From assembly GCF_000935025.1 (NCBI RefSeq), contig NZ_CP010836.1, forward strand, positions 1,736,001-1,800,000: a stretch of 64,000 bases of DNA, read 5' to 3'. Source of the stretch: Sphingomonas hengshuiensis (GTDB lineage: Bacteria > Pseudomonadota > Alphaproteobacteria > Sphingomonadales > Sphingomonadaceae). The notes beneath the pieces were generated by a model, which made no database searches, had not been told where the DNA came from, and saw nothing but the letters and a program-made list of their open reading frames with translations. A program made the translations under genes and the position numbers. Below are positions 15,617 to 25,502 of the stretch, piece after piece. Every line of letters starts with the position of its first letter. Within the stretch, counting starts at the first letter, position 1.

Positions 15617-18600
15617 ATGACGACCCCATTGCGTGAATTATTGGCCGAGTTCAGGTCATCGGCTCAGACCGAGCGCGAGAAGGGTAACTATTTTGAGCGA
15701 CTAGCTGTTGCATTCGCCAAGAACGATCACGGCATGATGCAGGAATATGAGGACGCTTGGCTGTATTCCGAATGGGCAGCCGCTCACAATGTTGATGGGC
15801 GCGACACGGGTATTGATGCCGTTGCCAAGATTCGTGGTGAGGAGGGCTTTTGCGCCATCCAGTGCAAATTCTACCGCGAAGGCCACCGTATCCAGAAGGC
15901 TGACATTGACAGCTTTTTCACTGCATCCGGCAAACGCCATTTCAGCCGCCGCCTGATTATCGACACCACGGATGCCCCGTGGAGCGCGAACGCAGAAGAC
16001 GCGCTCGACAATCAGGATAAGCCGATTTCCCGCATCGGCCTCGACCGCCTTGAGGACAGCCCGATTGATTGGGCGGCCTATCTGTTGCGCGATGAGGTCA
16101 AACTTGCGCCGCCGAAAGAGATTCGCCCGCATCAGCGCGATGCCCTTGAAGCCGTGCGCGACGGTTTGGCCAAGGCTGACCGTGGCAAGCTCATCATGGC
16201 TTGCGGCACGGGCAAGACCTTCACCGGCCTCAAGATTGCCGAAGACCTCGCGGGGGCTGGCAAGACGGTCCTTTTCCTTGTGCCGTCGCTTGCGCTGATG
16301 AGCCAGACCATCCGCGAATGGACAATTGATACCGCAACGCCGCTGCGGGCATTCGCGGTTTGCTCAGACGTGCAGGTTGGCAAGCGCCGGAAATCCAATT
16401 CCGACGTTGCCGAGATTGAAACCCACGACCTCGACTATCCGGCCACGACCAATGCTGCCAAGCTGGCGCAAAAGGCATCGCACCCAGCCGATGACCGGAT
16501 GACGGTCGTGTTTTCAACCTACCAGTCCATTCAGGTGATTTCCGACGCGCAGCGCCTGCATGGCCTGCCGGAATTTGACCTCATTATCTGTGACGAGGCG
16601 CATCGCACCACCGGCGCAACGTTGGACGGCGAGGACGAAAGCAACTTCGTCAAAATCCATAATCAGGATTTTATCGCCGGTAAGAAGCGCCTCTATATGA
16701 CCGCAACGCCCCGCGTGTTTGGCGATGCGGTAAAGACCAAGGCGAACGAGGCTTCCGCCGTCCTTTGCTCAATGGACGACGAAAGCCTGTATGGTGAAAC
16801 ACTGTTCGCCAGAGGCTTTGGCTGGGCAGTCGAGAACGGCCTTTTGACCGATTACAAGGTGCTGGTGCTTGCCGTTGACGAAGGCATGGTCAGCGGCGGC
16901 GTGCAAAACCGCCTTGCAGACGGCACGTCAGAATTGAAGCTGGACGATGCTACCAAGATTATCGGCTGCTATAAGGCGCTTACCAAGCATGGCTTGAAGG
17001 ATGAGCTGCTTACCGACCCGCAGCCGATGAAACGGGCGCTGGCATTCTGCAAAGACATTGCCACGTCCAAACTGGTGCAGAGCGAATTTGCCGCCGTCAT
17101 TGACGAATATCTGGCATCGGACGAGGGCAAAGAGGCCGAGGGCGATACCCAGCCGCTCGAATGCCAGCTTGAGCATGTGGACGGCACTTTCAATGCCAAG
17201 GCGCGAAACCGCTTGCTGGATTGGTTGAAGGAAGAACACGGCGACCATGCTTGCCGCATTCTCACCAATGCCCGCTGCCTGTCCGAAGGCGTGGACGTTC
17301 CCGCCCTTGATGCCATCCTGTTCATGCACCCGCGTAAAAGCCAGATTGACGTAGTGCAGTCGGTTGGCCGCGTCATGCGCCGCGCCACCGGCAAGAACAT
17401 GGGTTACGTCATTTTGCCGATCGGCGTTCCCGCAGGGGTCACGCCGGAAGAAGCATTGAACGACAACGAACGCTACCGCGTCGTTTGGCAGATTCTCAAC
17501 GCCTTGCGTTCGCACGACGAACGCTTTGACGCGATGCTAAACAAGGCCGACCTTGGCGTGGACATTTCCGACCACATCGAGGTCATTGCCGTCAGCAACA
17601 AGCTGCCGACGAAGACCGACAAAAAGGGCGGCAAGGCCAACATCGGCCACGGCAGCGCCGCCGATGATGACGACCGCGAACAGGGCGACATCAATCAGAA
17701 AGAGCCAGTGCAGGGCGCGTTCTTTTTTGACGAGTTTTCCAAGGCCATCATGGCGAAAATCGTCAAGAAATGCGGACGGCGGGATTATTGGGAGGATTGG
17801 GCAAGCGACATCGCCAAGATTGCCCAGACCCATATCACCCGCATCACCGCGCTTGTTGCCAAGCCCGATACTCCCGAACGCACCGCGTTCGAGGCGTTCC
17901 TTGCCGAAATCCGCGACGACCTGAATGACAGCATCGTTGAGGGTGAAGCCATCGAGATGCTGGCGCAGCACATCATCACGCGGCCAGTCTTTGAAGCCTT
18001 GTTCGACGGCTACAGCTTCGCCCAGAACAACCCCGTATCAATGGCCATGCAGGCCGTGCTTGATGCACTGGACGAGCATAGCCTTGAGAAAGAGGCGGAA
18101 AGCCTCAAAAAATTCTACGATAGCGTGAAGCGCCGCGCCGCTGGCATCGACAAGGCCGATGCCAAGCAGAAAATCATTGTCGAGCTTTACGACAAGTTTT
18201 TCCGTAACGCCTTCCCGAAAATGACCGAGCGGCTGGGCATCGTCTATACGCCGGTTGAGGTGGTGGACTTCATCATCCATTCCGTGAACGAGGTGCTGCA
18301 ATCCGAGTTCGACCAGACGCTGGGCAGCAAGGGCGTGCATATCCTTGACCCGTTCACCGGCACGGGGACGTTCATCACCCGCCTGCTGCAATCCGGCCTT
18401 ATCAGGCCAGAGGAGCTGGAACACAAATACCGGCACGAGATCCACGCCAACGAAATCGTGCTGCTGGCCTACTACATCGCGGCCATCAACATCGAAGCCG
18501 CCTATCACGGCGTTGCGGGCGGGGATTACGTGCCTTTCGAGGGCATTTGCTTGACCGACACGTTCCAGCTCTACGAGCAGGAACGCGACCTAATCAGCGA

Positions 18601-20521
18601 CCTCATGGCTGATAATAGCAACCGCCGCACACGTCAGAAAGAGCTGGATATTCGGGTAATTGTCGGCAACCCGCCTTATTCAGTTGGTCAGAAGAGCGAA
18701 AATGATAACGCCGACAACATGGCTTATCCAAAGCTGGATAGTCGTATCCGCGAAACCTACGCAAAGCGCTCCAAGGCGACCCTCGCGAAGGGACTTTATG
18801 ATAGCTATATCCGCGCAATCCGGTGGGCGAGTGACCGCATCGGAGATGCAGGCGTAATCGCCTACGTCTCAAATGCTGGCTGGCTGGATGCAAACACTGC
18901 GGACGGACTTCGCCAGTGTCTGGCGGAGGAGTTTTCAAATATCCATGTTTTCCACTTGCGCGGCAACCAGCGAACGTCTGGCGAGCGTTCGCGGCGTGAA
19001 GGTGGCAAAATCTTTGGCTCAGGCAGCCGCACCCCCGTTGCCATCGCCCTGCTAGCGAAAAATCCCGCTGCCACCGCTCATGGCCAAATTCACTTCCATG
19101 ACATTGGTGACTACCTGTCCCGCGAAGACAAGCTGGCCATCATTTCTCGCTTTGGCAGCCTTGGTGGCATTACCGAGGCGAACGGCTGGCAAACCATCAC
19201 GCCTGACGAGCATGGCGACTGGCTAAATCAGCGCGATAATAGCTTCGAAGCATTTATAGTCATGGGCGACAAAAAGGGTAATGCCGACAAACTGTTCGAT
19301 AATTTTTCGCAAGGCATTCTCACGGCAAGAGATAGTTGGGCATACAACCCTAGTCAACAAGCTGTCGCAAAGAATATGGATGCTCTAATCTCATTCTATA
19401 ACAGCGAATTAGATAGATTTGATGCTGCTTATGCGAATTTCAGTCGCAAAGAGCGAGATTCCAAAGTGGATGGGTTTATTGACACGGAAACGCGTAGCAT
19501 CAGTTGGAGTGGCAATCTTAAAGCAGATTTGGTGCGGTCAAAGCGGATAGCATTCGACAGAAAGCGGCTTGTCCCAAGTTCATATAGGCCATTCATTTCT
19601 CAGTGGCTATACTTTGACCGCAATCTCAATGAGAGGGTTTATCAGATGCCCCGTATCTTCTCGGACGTTCAAGCCGAGAATCGGGTCATTTGTGTTTCTG
19701 GGGTTGCTGCCCGTGATTTTTCCGCTCTGATGAGTTCGACGATTCCGAGCTATGATTTTGTTGAAAAAGGTCAATGTTTTCCACGTTTTCTCTATGGCGA
19801 TGTAGTTGAAGCGGAAGCTGATGCACAAGGGGATATGCTTGAAGCCCCAAGCGATACGGGGCTACAAAGCCGCCGAGACGGCATCACTGACGGGGGGCTG
19901 GCACACTTCCAAGCCGCCTATCCGTCCGAGGCCATCACGAAGGATGACCTGTTCTATTACGTCTATGGCCTGCTGCATTCCGAGGAATACCGCGACCGCT
20001 ATGCCGACAATCTGTCAAAGCAGTTGCCGCGCATTCCAGCAGTCAAGAAGGCAGCAGATTTCTGGGCGTTCGTGGAGGCAGGGCGCAAGCTGGGCGACCT
20101 GCATTGCGACTATGAAGCTGTTGAGCCTTACCCCGTCACCATCGTGCAGGGCGATTTGCGGTTGGCCAACATTCCCGACCCCGAACGCTTCTACCGCGTG
20201 GAGCAGATGAAATTCGCGGGCAAGCGCCCGAACCTCGACAAAACCACGGTCATTTACAACGCCAACATCACCATGACCGGCATTCCGCTGGAAGCCTATG
20301 ATTATGTCGTGAACGGCAAGCCCGCGCTCGAATGGGTTATCGAGCGCCAGTGCGTGAAGACCGACAAAGCAAGCGGCATCGTCAATGACGCAAACCGCTA
20401 CGCCATCGAAACCGTGGGCGATCCTGCCTATCCGCTTAAGCTATTCCAGCGTGTCATCACCGTCAGCTTGGAAACCATGAAAATCGTGCGGTCACTGCCG
20501 CCTTTGGGGGATTTGACATGA
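15617..20521 (+). CDS. Single-chain type ISP restriction-modification enzyme
   Basis: 1634 residues, close to LlaGI/LlaBIII-type enzymes, which combine nuclease, translocase, methyltransferase and target recognition in one chain. Order seen: Mrr-like nuclease (D67 in DTGID, Q82-C-K84); SF2 helicase with Walker A MACGTGKT (about 194-201), DEAH (326-329) and motif VI QSVGRVMRRA; N6-adenine methyltransferase with motif I LDPFTGTGTF (about 910) and NPPY (about 1018); then a target-recognition region and C-terminus. It cuts unmethylated DNA after translocation and protects its own DNA by methylation. The target-recognition part (about 19240-19850) is visibly AT-richer than its flanks, as expected if specificity domains are swapped. 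It overlaps the next gene by ATGA. Confidence 0.92.
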   Translation: MTTPLRELLAEFRSSAQTEREKGNYFERLAVAFAKNDHGMMQEYEDAWLYSEWAAAHNVDGRDTGIDAVAKIRGEEGFCAIQCKFYREGHRIQKADIDSFFTASGKRHFSRRLIIDTTDAPWSANAEDALDNQDKPISRIGLDRLEDSPIDWAAYLLRDEVKLAPPKEIRPHQRDALEAVRDGLAKADRGKLIMACGTGKTFTGLKIAEDLAGAGKTVLFLVPSLALMSQTIREWTIDTATPLRAFAVCSDVQVGKRRKSNSDVAEIETHDLDYPATTNAAKLAQKASHPADDRMTVVFSTYQSIQVISDAQRLHGLPEFDLIICDEAHRTTGATLDGEDESNFVKIHNQDFIAGKKRLYMTATPRVFGDAVKTKANEASAVLCSMDDESLYGETLFARGFGWAVENGLLTDYKVLVLAVDEGMVSGGVQNRLADGTSELKLDDATKIIGCYKALTKHGLKDELLTDPQPMKRALAFCKDIATSKLVQSEFAAVIDEYLASDEGKEAEGDTQPLECQLEHVDGTFNAKARNRLLDWLKEEHGDHACRILTNARCLSEGVDVPALDAILFMHPRKSQIDVVQSVGRVMRRATGKNMGYVILPIGVPAGVTPEEALNDNERYRVVWQILNALRSHDERFDAMLNKADLGVDISDHIEVIAVSNKLPTKTDKKGGKANIGHGSAADDDDREQGDINQKEPVQGAFFFDEFSKAIMAKIVKKCGRRDYWEDWASDIAKIAQTHITRITALVAKPDTPERTAFEAFLAEIRDDLNDSIVEGEAIEMLAQHIITRPVFEALFDGYSFAQNNPVSMAMQAVLDALDEHSLEKEAESLKKFYDSVKRRAAGIDKADAKQKIIVELYDKFFRNAFPKMTERLGIVYTPVEVVDFIIHSVNEVLQSEFDQTLGSKGVHILDPFTGTGTFITRLLQSGLIRPEELEHKYRHEIHANEIVLLAYYIAAINIEAAYHGVAGGDYVPFEGICLTDTFQLYEQERDLISDLMADNSNRRTRQKELDIRVIVGNPPYSVGQKSENDNADNMAYPKLDSRIRETYAKRSKATLAKGLYDSYIRAIRWASDRIGDAGVIAYVSNAGWLDANTADGLRQCLAEEFSNIHVFHLRGNQRTSGERSRREGGKIFGSGSRTPVAIALLAKNPAATAHGQIHFHDIGDYLSREDKLAIISRFGSLGGITEANGWQTITPDEHGDWLNQRDNSFEAFIVMGDKKGNADKLFDNFSQGILTARDSWAYNPSQQAVAKNMDALISFYNSELDRFDAAYANFSRKERDSKVDGFIDTETRSISWSGNLKADLVRSKRIAFDRKRLVPSSYRPFISQWLYFDRNLNERVYQMPRIFSDVQAENRVICVSGVAARDFSALMSSTIPSYDFVEKGQCFPRFLYGDVVEAEADAQGDMLEAPSDTGLQSRRDGITDGGLAHFQAAYPSEAITKDDLFYYVYGLLHSEEYRDRYADNLSKQLPRIPAVKKAADFWAFVEAGRKLGDLHCDYEAVEPYPVTIVQGDLRLANIPDPERFYRVEQMKFAGKRPNLDKTTVIYNANITMTGIPLEAYDYVVNGKPALEWVIERQCVKTDKASGIVNDANRYAIETVGDPAYPLKLFQRVITVSLETMKIVRSLPPLGDLT

Positions 20522-22524
20522 GCAATGTCAACATCCGGCGGGTGATTGAGAACATCCGCTCAGGCACGAATATCTACACCCCGCTTGTTGAGCTTGTGGT
20601 CAACGCCATTCAGGCCATTGACGACAAGAAGTCTGACAAAGGTTTGGTGGACATACAGATTATCCGCGATGGGCAGGAGGACATGGTTGACCGCCTACAG
20701 GCGGTGGACGGCTTCATCGTTTCCGACAATGGTATCGGCTTCAACCAGCGCAACCGCGTCTCCTTCGATACCTTGTTCACCGACCAGAAGCTGGCAGACG
20801 GCGGCAAAGGGTTTGGGCGCTTCACCTGCCTGAAATACTTCGAGCGGATGCACGTTCGTAGCGTTTTCGTGGAAGGGGGCGCTTTCCACGAACGCAAGTT
20901 CAAGATGGGAACGGACAAGGAAATCATTATTGATGAGGAGGTGAAACCATCCACCGAGAGCCACACCGGTGCGGAGATTGAGATTTCCGGCATTCGGTCG
21001 GTCAAGGTTTCCGAAAAGGGTATCGACGTTATCAGTCGCATCCTTGTGGAGCGCCTGCTTCCCTACTTCGTAGATGCGGAAAAGCCATGCCCGCGCGTTG
21101 TTATCAGGGATGCAAACAGCACGGCATTACCGGTTTCCCTCAACGATTATCTGGGCAAAGAAAACAGTCAGATAATCGAAATGCCAATCAAAGAAGGCAA
21201 TTTTACGCTGAACGCCAACGGTGATCAGAAGGCGTTTTCCGTCAGAGTGTTCAAATTTTATTCCCCTCGCACTACGCAGAGCAAGGTCAGTCTGGTAGCC
21301 CACCGCCGCGAGGTCACGGACGTGGCATTGAAGAATTACGTCCCAGAGTTTGCAGAGGAGTTCTGCGAACCCGATTCCGCGCCGGAAGCCGTGAAAGGCC
21401 GTAATTTTGTCATCAAAGCCTATGTCTTCGGTGACTATCTTAACGACAACGTATCCCTTGAGCGCGGCGAGTTTCGTTTCCAAACAGATACCGACCTTCT
21501 GAACGGCATCTCACAGACCCAGATTGAAGAAAAGGCCGCCGAGATCGCGCAGGCCGCGATTGGCGCTGAGATTGCAGAACGCAAACAGCGTAAACAGGCG
21601 CGGATTGAGGACTATGTCACAAACCAAGCGCCTTGGCATCGACGACTGAGCGCGGAGGTGGATTTCAGCAGCTTGCCCATGCGTCCGAGCGCCAATGACA
21701 TCGAGTTGCACCTCCAACGCAAAAAATTCGAGAAGGAAACGGACACGCGCATCAGGGTCGCCGCCATTCTGAGCGACGACCAACAAGCCGATTTGGAACA
21801 AAGGATTGCCGAGGTGATGAGCAGCATTTCCGACACCAGCCGGAACGACCTCATCCATTACGTTTCAATGCGAAAGTGCGTCCTCGACCTATTTTCCAAA
21901 GCCCTCGACGCAGACGATGACGGCAAACACAAGTCCGAAGGCGAAGTTCACGACATCATCATGCAGCGGAAGAAGGACTCGGACGAGCTGGATTTCGAGG
22001 CACATAACCTGTGGATGCTTGATGAGAGGCTGAATTTCTCCGAGTTCATTTCGTCGGAGAAGCCAATCAACAAGGGGAACGGCGACCGTACAGACATAAC
22101 CATCTACAACAAGCGCGTGGCGTTCAGAGGCGAGAACGTAGCCAGCAATCCCATCACGATTTTCGAGTTCAAGAAGCCCCAGCGCACGGATTTTGCCAAC
22201 CCATCGTCCAAGGACGACCCCGTTGCTCAGGTCATACGCTATGTGAACCAGATACGGGACGGCAAATTCAAGACCCCGAAAAACCGCGATATTTTGGTCA
22301 ACGAAAACACACCATTTTACGGCTATATCGTTTGCGACACCCCAAAGAAGGTTGCCGACTGGCTGGAGCTGGAAAAGGATTTCAAGCCCATGCCGGACGG
22401 TCTGGGCTGGTTCTACTGGCACAGTAAAATCAACCTTTACCTTGAGGTCATTAGCTGGACGAAGTTGTTGCGCGACGCTGAGATGAGAAACAGGATATTC
22501 TTCAAGACTTTGGGAATTGAGTAG
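20518..22524 (+). CDS. GHKL ATPase fused to a PD-(D/E)XK/Shedu-like nuclease domain
   Basis: 668 residues. The N-terminal Bergerat-fold ATPase shows all boxes: N-box E25...N29 (ELVVNAIQAI), D70-x-G72-x-G74 (VSDNGIGF) and G96-KGFG100. A helical middle (about 340-500) follows. The C-terminus has DITIYNKR near 524, then PITIFEFKKPQ near 548 and VAQVIRYVNQIR, a D...ExK plus Q arrangement as in DUF4263 (Shedu) nucleases. The four-base overlap with the type ISP gene implies coordinated synthesis. Type ISP enzymes are known as stand-alone proteins, so a partner like this is unusual. A role as a second, ATP-gated nuclease arm is inference. Confidence 0.75.
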   Translation: MSNVNIRRVIENIRSGTNIYTPLVELVVNAIQAIDDKKSDKGLVDIQIIRDGQEDMVDRLQAVDGFIVSDNGIGFNQRNRVSFDTLFTDQKLADGGKGFGRFTCLKYFERMHVRSVFVEGGAFHERKFKMGTDKEIIIDEEVKPSTESHTGAEIEISGIRSVKVSEKGIDVISRILVERLLPYFVDAEKPCPRVVIRDANSTALPVSLNDYLGKENSQIIEMPIKEGNFTLNANGDQKAFSVRVFKFYSPRTTQSKVSLVAHRREVTDVALKNYVPEFAEEFCEPDSAPEAVKGRNFVIKAYVFGDYLNDNVSLERGEFRFQTDTDLLNGISQTQIEEKAAEIAQAAIGAEIAERKQRKQARIEDYVTNQAPWHRRLSAEVDFSSLPMRPSANDIELHLQRKKFEKETDTRIRVAAILSDDQQADLEQRIAEVMSSISDTSRNDLIHYVSMRKCVLDLFSKALDADDDGKHKSEGEVHDIIMQRKKDSDELDFEAHNLWMLDERLNFSEFISSEKPINKGNGDRTDITIYNKRVAFRGENVASNPITIFEFKKPQRTDFANPSSKDDPVAQVIRYVNQIRDGKFKTPKNRDILVNENTPFYGYIVCDTPKKVADWLELEKDFKPMPDGLGWFYWHSKINLYLEVISWTKLLRDAEMRNRIFFKTLGIE

Positions 22525-22532
22525 GAGTCTTG

Positions 22533-23726
22533 ATGGTTGCGCGGAACAAGCAGGGAGCATTGACCGACGATGAAAAGCCCATCGTCAAAGCACTGCTGGC
22601 CAAGGGCTGGCGCAATCAGGACATTCAAGCCCTTGTGAATATCGGACGCACGGCGACCATTAACAGTGCCCGCATCACCGAGGTCAAAAAGAACGCGGCC
22701 ATTGCCGCCGCGAGCGACGATGAGATTGAATTTTTCAGAATTCGGAAGCGTTCCTTTGACCCCAAAACCGGCCTGAACCTCTTCGACCATGAACGCCTGA
22801 TACGCGCCCGCGAAGCCATGATTTTGGCCGTTCAGGTGTTCAATAGCCCCGCGATGTGCTTCAAAACCGAGGTGTTCACCATGCTGGCAAATGTCGCATG
22901 GACATACCTATTGCATGAGTTTTTTGAACGCAAGAAGGTCAAGATTGTAAATAAAAATGGAATGTCTTTGTTTTTGAGTGAAATGATTGAAAGGCATGAT
23001 TGCCCATTATCGAAGGGAATGAAGGATAATCTTCGCGCCTTGAAGGTTCTTAGGGATGATGTCGAGCATAAATTGCTAGGACGTGCTGATAAGAAATGGC
23101 TGGGATTGTTTCAGGCGTGCTGTCTGAATTTTGACAAGGCTATGTGCGACCTTTTCGGAAAGTCGCTTTCACTGTCGCATGAGCTATCTTTCGCCCTTCA
23201 ATTCACAAAATTGAACCTTGAACAGCTTACGACGCTGAACCGTTACGAGATTCCTGCTCATATAGATGCAGTGGATGCCCGATTGGCGGAGGGCATGACC
23301 GAAGATCAAATGGCTGATTTGGAATACCAATTCCGCGTCGTTTACACGCTTGATGCTGTAACGAAATCGCGGGCGCACTTTCAGTTCGTCCAGCCCGACT
23401 CAGCCGAAGGCAAGGACATCCGTAACGTGCTTGTCCAGCATAAGTTGGCCGACCATCTATATCCGCACAAAGCCGGTGCTGTGGTAGCTCTGATTCAGCA
23501 ACGAACCGGCCAAGCCTTTTCTCTGCGTAATCATACACAGGCTTGGCGCAAATTCGATGTGCGTCCGCGCAAAGGAGCGGCGCAGCCGGAGAACACCAAT
23601 CGAGAGTATTGTGTTTATCACACGGCACATGGGGACTACACCTTTTCCGACCAATGGGTGCAGCTCTTGCAGAGCGAAGTGAACGACCCGCAAAAATTTG
23701 AAGCACTCAAGGCTTTCAAGATTTAG
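22533..23726 (+). CDS. DUF3644-domain protein, third gene of the R-M operon
   Basis: 397 residues; ATG 22533 has AGGAG 6 bases upstream and lies 8 bases after the previous stop. The N-terminal 55 residues look like a helix-turn-helix (LTDDEKPIVKALLAKGWRNQDIQALVNIGRTATINS). The DUF3644 region runs from about residue 90 to 200 (EAMILAVQVFNSPAMCFKTE ... LRDDVEHKLLG). DUF3644 has no firmly established activity; its helical RDDVEHK pattern recalls abortive-infection/HEPN-like proteins. Part of the gene (22930-23120) is AT-rich. Tight linkage suggests one functional unit with the two genes before it. Confidence 0.72.
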   Translation: MVARNKQGALTDDEKPIVKALLAKGWRNQDIQALVNIGRTATINSARITEVKKNAAIAAASDDEIEFFRIRKRSFDPKTGLNLFDHERLIRAREAMILAVQVFNSPAMCFKTEVFTMLANVAWTYLLHEFFERKKVKIVNKNGMSLFLSEMIERHDCPLSKGMKDNLRALKVLRDDVEHKLLGRADKKWLGLFQACCLNFDKAMCDLFGKSLSLSHELSFALQFTKLNLEQLTTLNRYEIPAHIDAVDARLAEGMTEDQMADLEYQFRVVYTLDAVTKSRAHFQFVQPDSAEGKDIRNVLVQHKLADHLYPHKAGAVVALIQQRTGQAFSLRNHTQAWRKFDVRPRKGAAQPENTNREYCVYHTAHGDYTFSDQWVQLLQSEVNDPQKFEALKAFKI

Positions 23727-23736
23727 GAATCGCCAT

Positions 23737-24849
23737 TCACGGCCATGGTCCCCGGAGTTTTGTTTCCAACTCCGCAATGCCCGCCAGCAAATCATCGAAG
23801 GACGGTGGCGCGGCCATGAACATTTCCGACATGGCCGCATAATCCTGTTTCAGCTTTGCGCTGATTTCTGCTGATGGAGCGACGCGCAGCGATCCAGGCA
23901 CGGCGGTTTCATAGGAAGCCGAGTTGTCGGCAAACATCAGGCTCTTGTTCCGCACGACCTGTTCGAGAAGATCGGGATAGGCCAGCGCCTCATCGGCAAC
24001 GCCACTCCGGGCCAGCATCAGCGTGTCGTAATAATGGCGGGACATGCCATCACGCAGCTTTCCATTGTAGTGCAGCGCGTGAAGAATCGTCACCTTTTCC
24101 CAGAAGGTGCGAATTACCGATAGCGTTGGAAGTTCGCAAACAACATCGGGCAGTTCATCTGGAAATTCCTCGGCCAGATATGGCGTGATACGCCGCATCT
24201 CGAACGGTTCTGTATCGCCACGCGCGCCAAACTCAAGTTTGATCCGCGGTTTGATATAAGGACTGCTCCAAATAACGTCATGTCCGCTGCCATCGCCGCT
24301 GCCAAAACCATAACCAGAGCCGTCTCCAAAACCCGCGCCGCTGGCATGTGCCCCAAGACTGGCATGTTCAACGCTGGGATAGTTGAACAATAGGGTTTGA
24401 GCGTCTGCGTCTTCGGGATCGAGCGCCACGCTCCACCCCTCCGCCGTGCCGAGCGCGGTTTCAACCTCTTGGATCAGTGCGGGCATGGCGATGGTGGCGA
24501 CATATTGCTGGGCGGCGACCTTCAACGCCTTGGTTCGCCGCTGTCGTTCTTTGCCGCTTATACCGTTTTCCATTGGAGAACCCACGTCACGGATCAGCGG
24601 TGCCGTGCGGCTGATGGTCAGGTCAATGTCTTCGGAAAAGCGGTGAATGAGGCCGTAGGCTTTGGAGAGGGAGGTTCCGCCCTTGAACGTGAAACTCCCT
24701 TCCAGCGCCGCGCTGCCGACCAGCCGCCGGAGCGTCCAGCAAACCCAGAAATCCTTTTCAATGATAACGGGGGTAAGGTCACGCCGATTGGCCGCTTCCT
24801 CGATATAAGCCCGGCGATCTTCCGCCGGTCTGCGTGCGAATTCATCCAT
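23737..24849 (-). CDS. abiEii: AbiEii-type nucleotidyltransferase toxin
   Basis: Toxin of a type IV toxin-antitoxin or abortive-infection pair. The nucleotidyltransferase core is clear: FKGGTSLSKAYGLIHRFSEDIDLTIS, with KGGTS at 56-60 and DID near 75. At 370 residues it is longer than the classic toxin and carries an odd Gly/Ser/Asp-rich stretch (GAGFGDGSGYGFGSGDGSG) in mid-protein. Start ATG 24849 has GGAG 9 bases upstream and overlaps the antitoxin gene by 8 bases. Some members add nucleotides to tRNA ends; the target here is unknown. Confidence 0.87.
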   Translation of the reverse strand: MDEFARRPAEDRRAYIEEAANRRDLTPVIIEKDFWVCWTLRRLVGSAALEGSFTFKGGTSLSKAYGLIHRFSEDIDLTISRTAPLIRDVGSPMENGISGKERQRRTKALKVAAQQYVATIAMPALIQEVETALGTAEGWSVALDPEDADAQTLLFNYPSVEHASLGAHASGAGFGDGSGYGFGSGDGSGHDVIWSSPYIKPRIKLEFGARGDTEPFEMRRITPYLAEEFPDELPDVVCELPTLSVIRTFWEKVTILHALHYNGKLRDGMSRHYYDTLMLARSGVADEALAYPDLLEQVVRNKSLMFADNSASYETAVPGSLRVAPSAEISAKLKQDYAAMSEMFMAAPPSFDDLLAGIAELETKLRGPWP

Positions 24850-25450
24850 GCCGGGCCGCTCCAATCTTTAACACCATGTCCCCCATCCATCCCGGCATTT
24901 GCGGGCGGGAACCGATAAGCACCTTCATATCATTATCATCGAGTCGGTCGGCAAAGCGCCGGATTGTGTCAGCGTCGATATTGTCCCTGCCAAGATGAGC
25001 CATTGCCTGCACAACCGCATTGGCCCGGTCGGAAGCCTTATCAATCAGCGGTGTGCGCGCATGTTTGAGCGCCAATGTGCGACCCGCGACCTTTTTTACG
25101 CGCGAAGGCCCGCTGGTCGCATAGGTCGCTTTGGCGGGGACTTGGGTTGAAAGTCCCAAGCGGTTCGCCGCCGCCGCTCCCGACGGAAACACCTTGTCCC
25201 CGCTTTGTGTGGAAACGGCTTGCGCGAGGCTGTCAGCATCCGGGCTTAATACGCCGAGTTTCGCATGGAGCTTGGGATAATCATACAGGCCGCGTCCGAC
25301 GCGCCGGATCGCGCCGGATTGCGTCAGGCGTGAAAGCGCCATATCGACCGCGCCGCGCGTTCCAAAGTCGATAAAATCCTTGGGCGTGAAGACCCAACCG
25401 CGACCCTTGCCGCGTATGCGCTTCATGATTTTGTCGGCCATAGCGGACAT
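24842..25450 (-). CDS. abiEi: AbiEi-type antitoxin and autorepressor
   Basis: 202 residues. The N-terminal winged helix (KGRGWVFTPKDFIDFGTRGAVDMALSRLTQSGAIRRVGRGLYDYP) is typical of AbiEi/DUF6088 antitoxins, which repress their own promoter and neutralise the toxin without binding it. GGAAGG lies 8 bases before ATG 25450. First gene of the two-gene operon. Confidence 0.87.
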   Translation of the reverse strand: MSAMADKIMKRIRGKGRGWVFTPKDFIDFGTRGAVDMALSRLTQSGAIRRVGRGLYDYPKLHAKLGVLSPDADSLAQAVSTQSGDKVFPSGAAAANRLGLSTQVPAKATYATSGPSRVKKVAGRTLALKHARTPLIDKASDRANAVVQAMAHLGRDNIDADTIRRFADRLDDNDMKVLIGSRPQMPGWMGDMVLKIGAARHG

Positions 25451-25466
25451 GATTCAGCCTTCCTTC

Positions 25467-25502
25467 TTGTTAGATAATACCACTCATATTTCTAACAATC
25501 AA
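25467..25502 (-). promoter_or_regulatory. abiE promoter with inverted-repeat operator
   Basis: On the minus strand -35 TTGATT (25497-25502) and -10 TATTAT (25474-25479) are exactly 17 bases apart. A perfect inverted repeat, TTGTTAGA (25467-25474) and TCTAACAA (25491-25498), brackets the spacer and touches both boxes, as expected for autoregulation by AbiEi. Confidence 0.65.
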
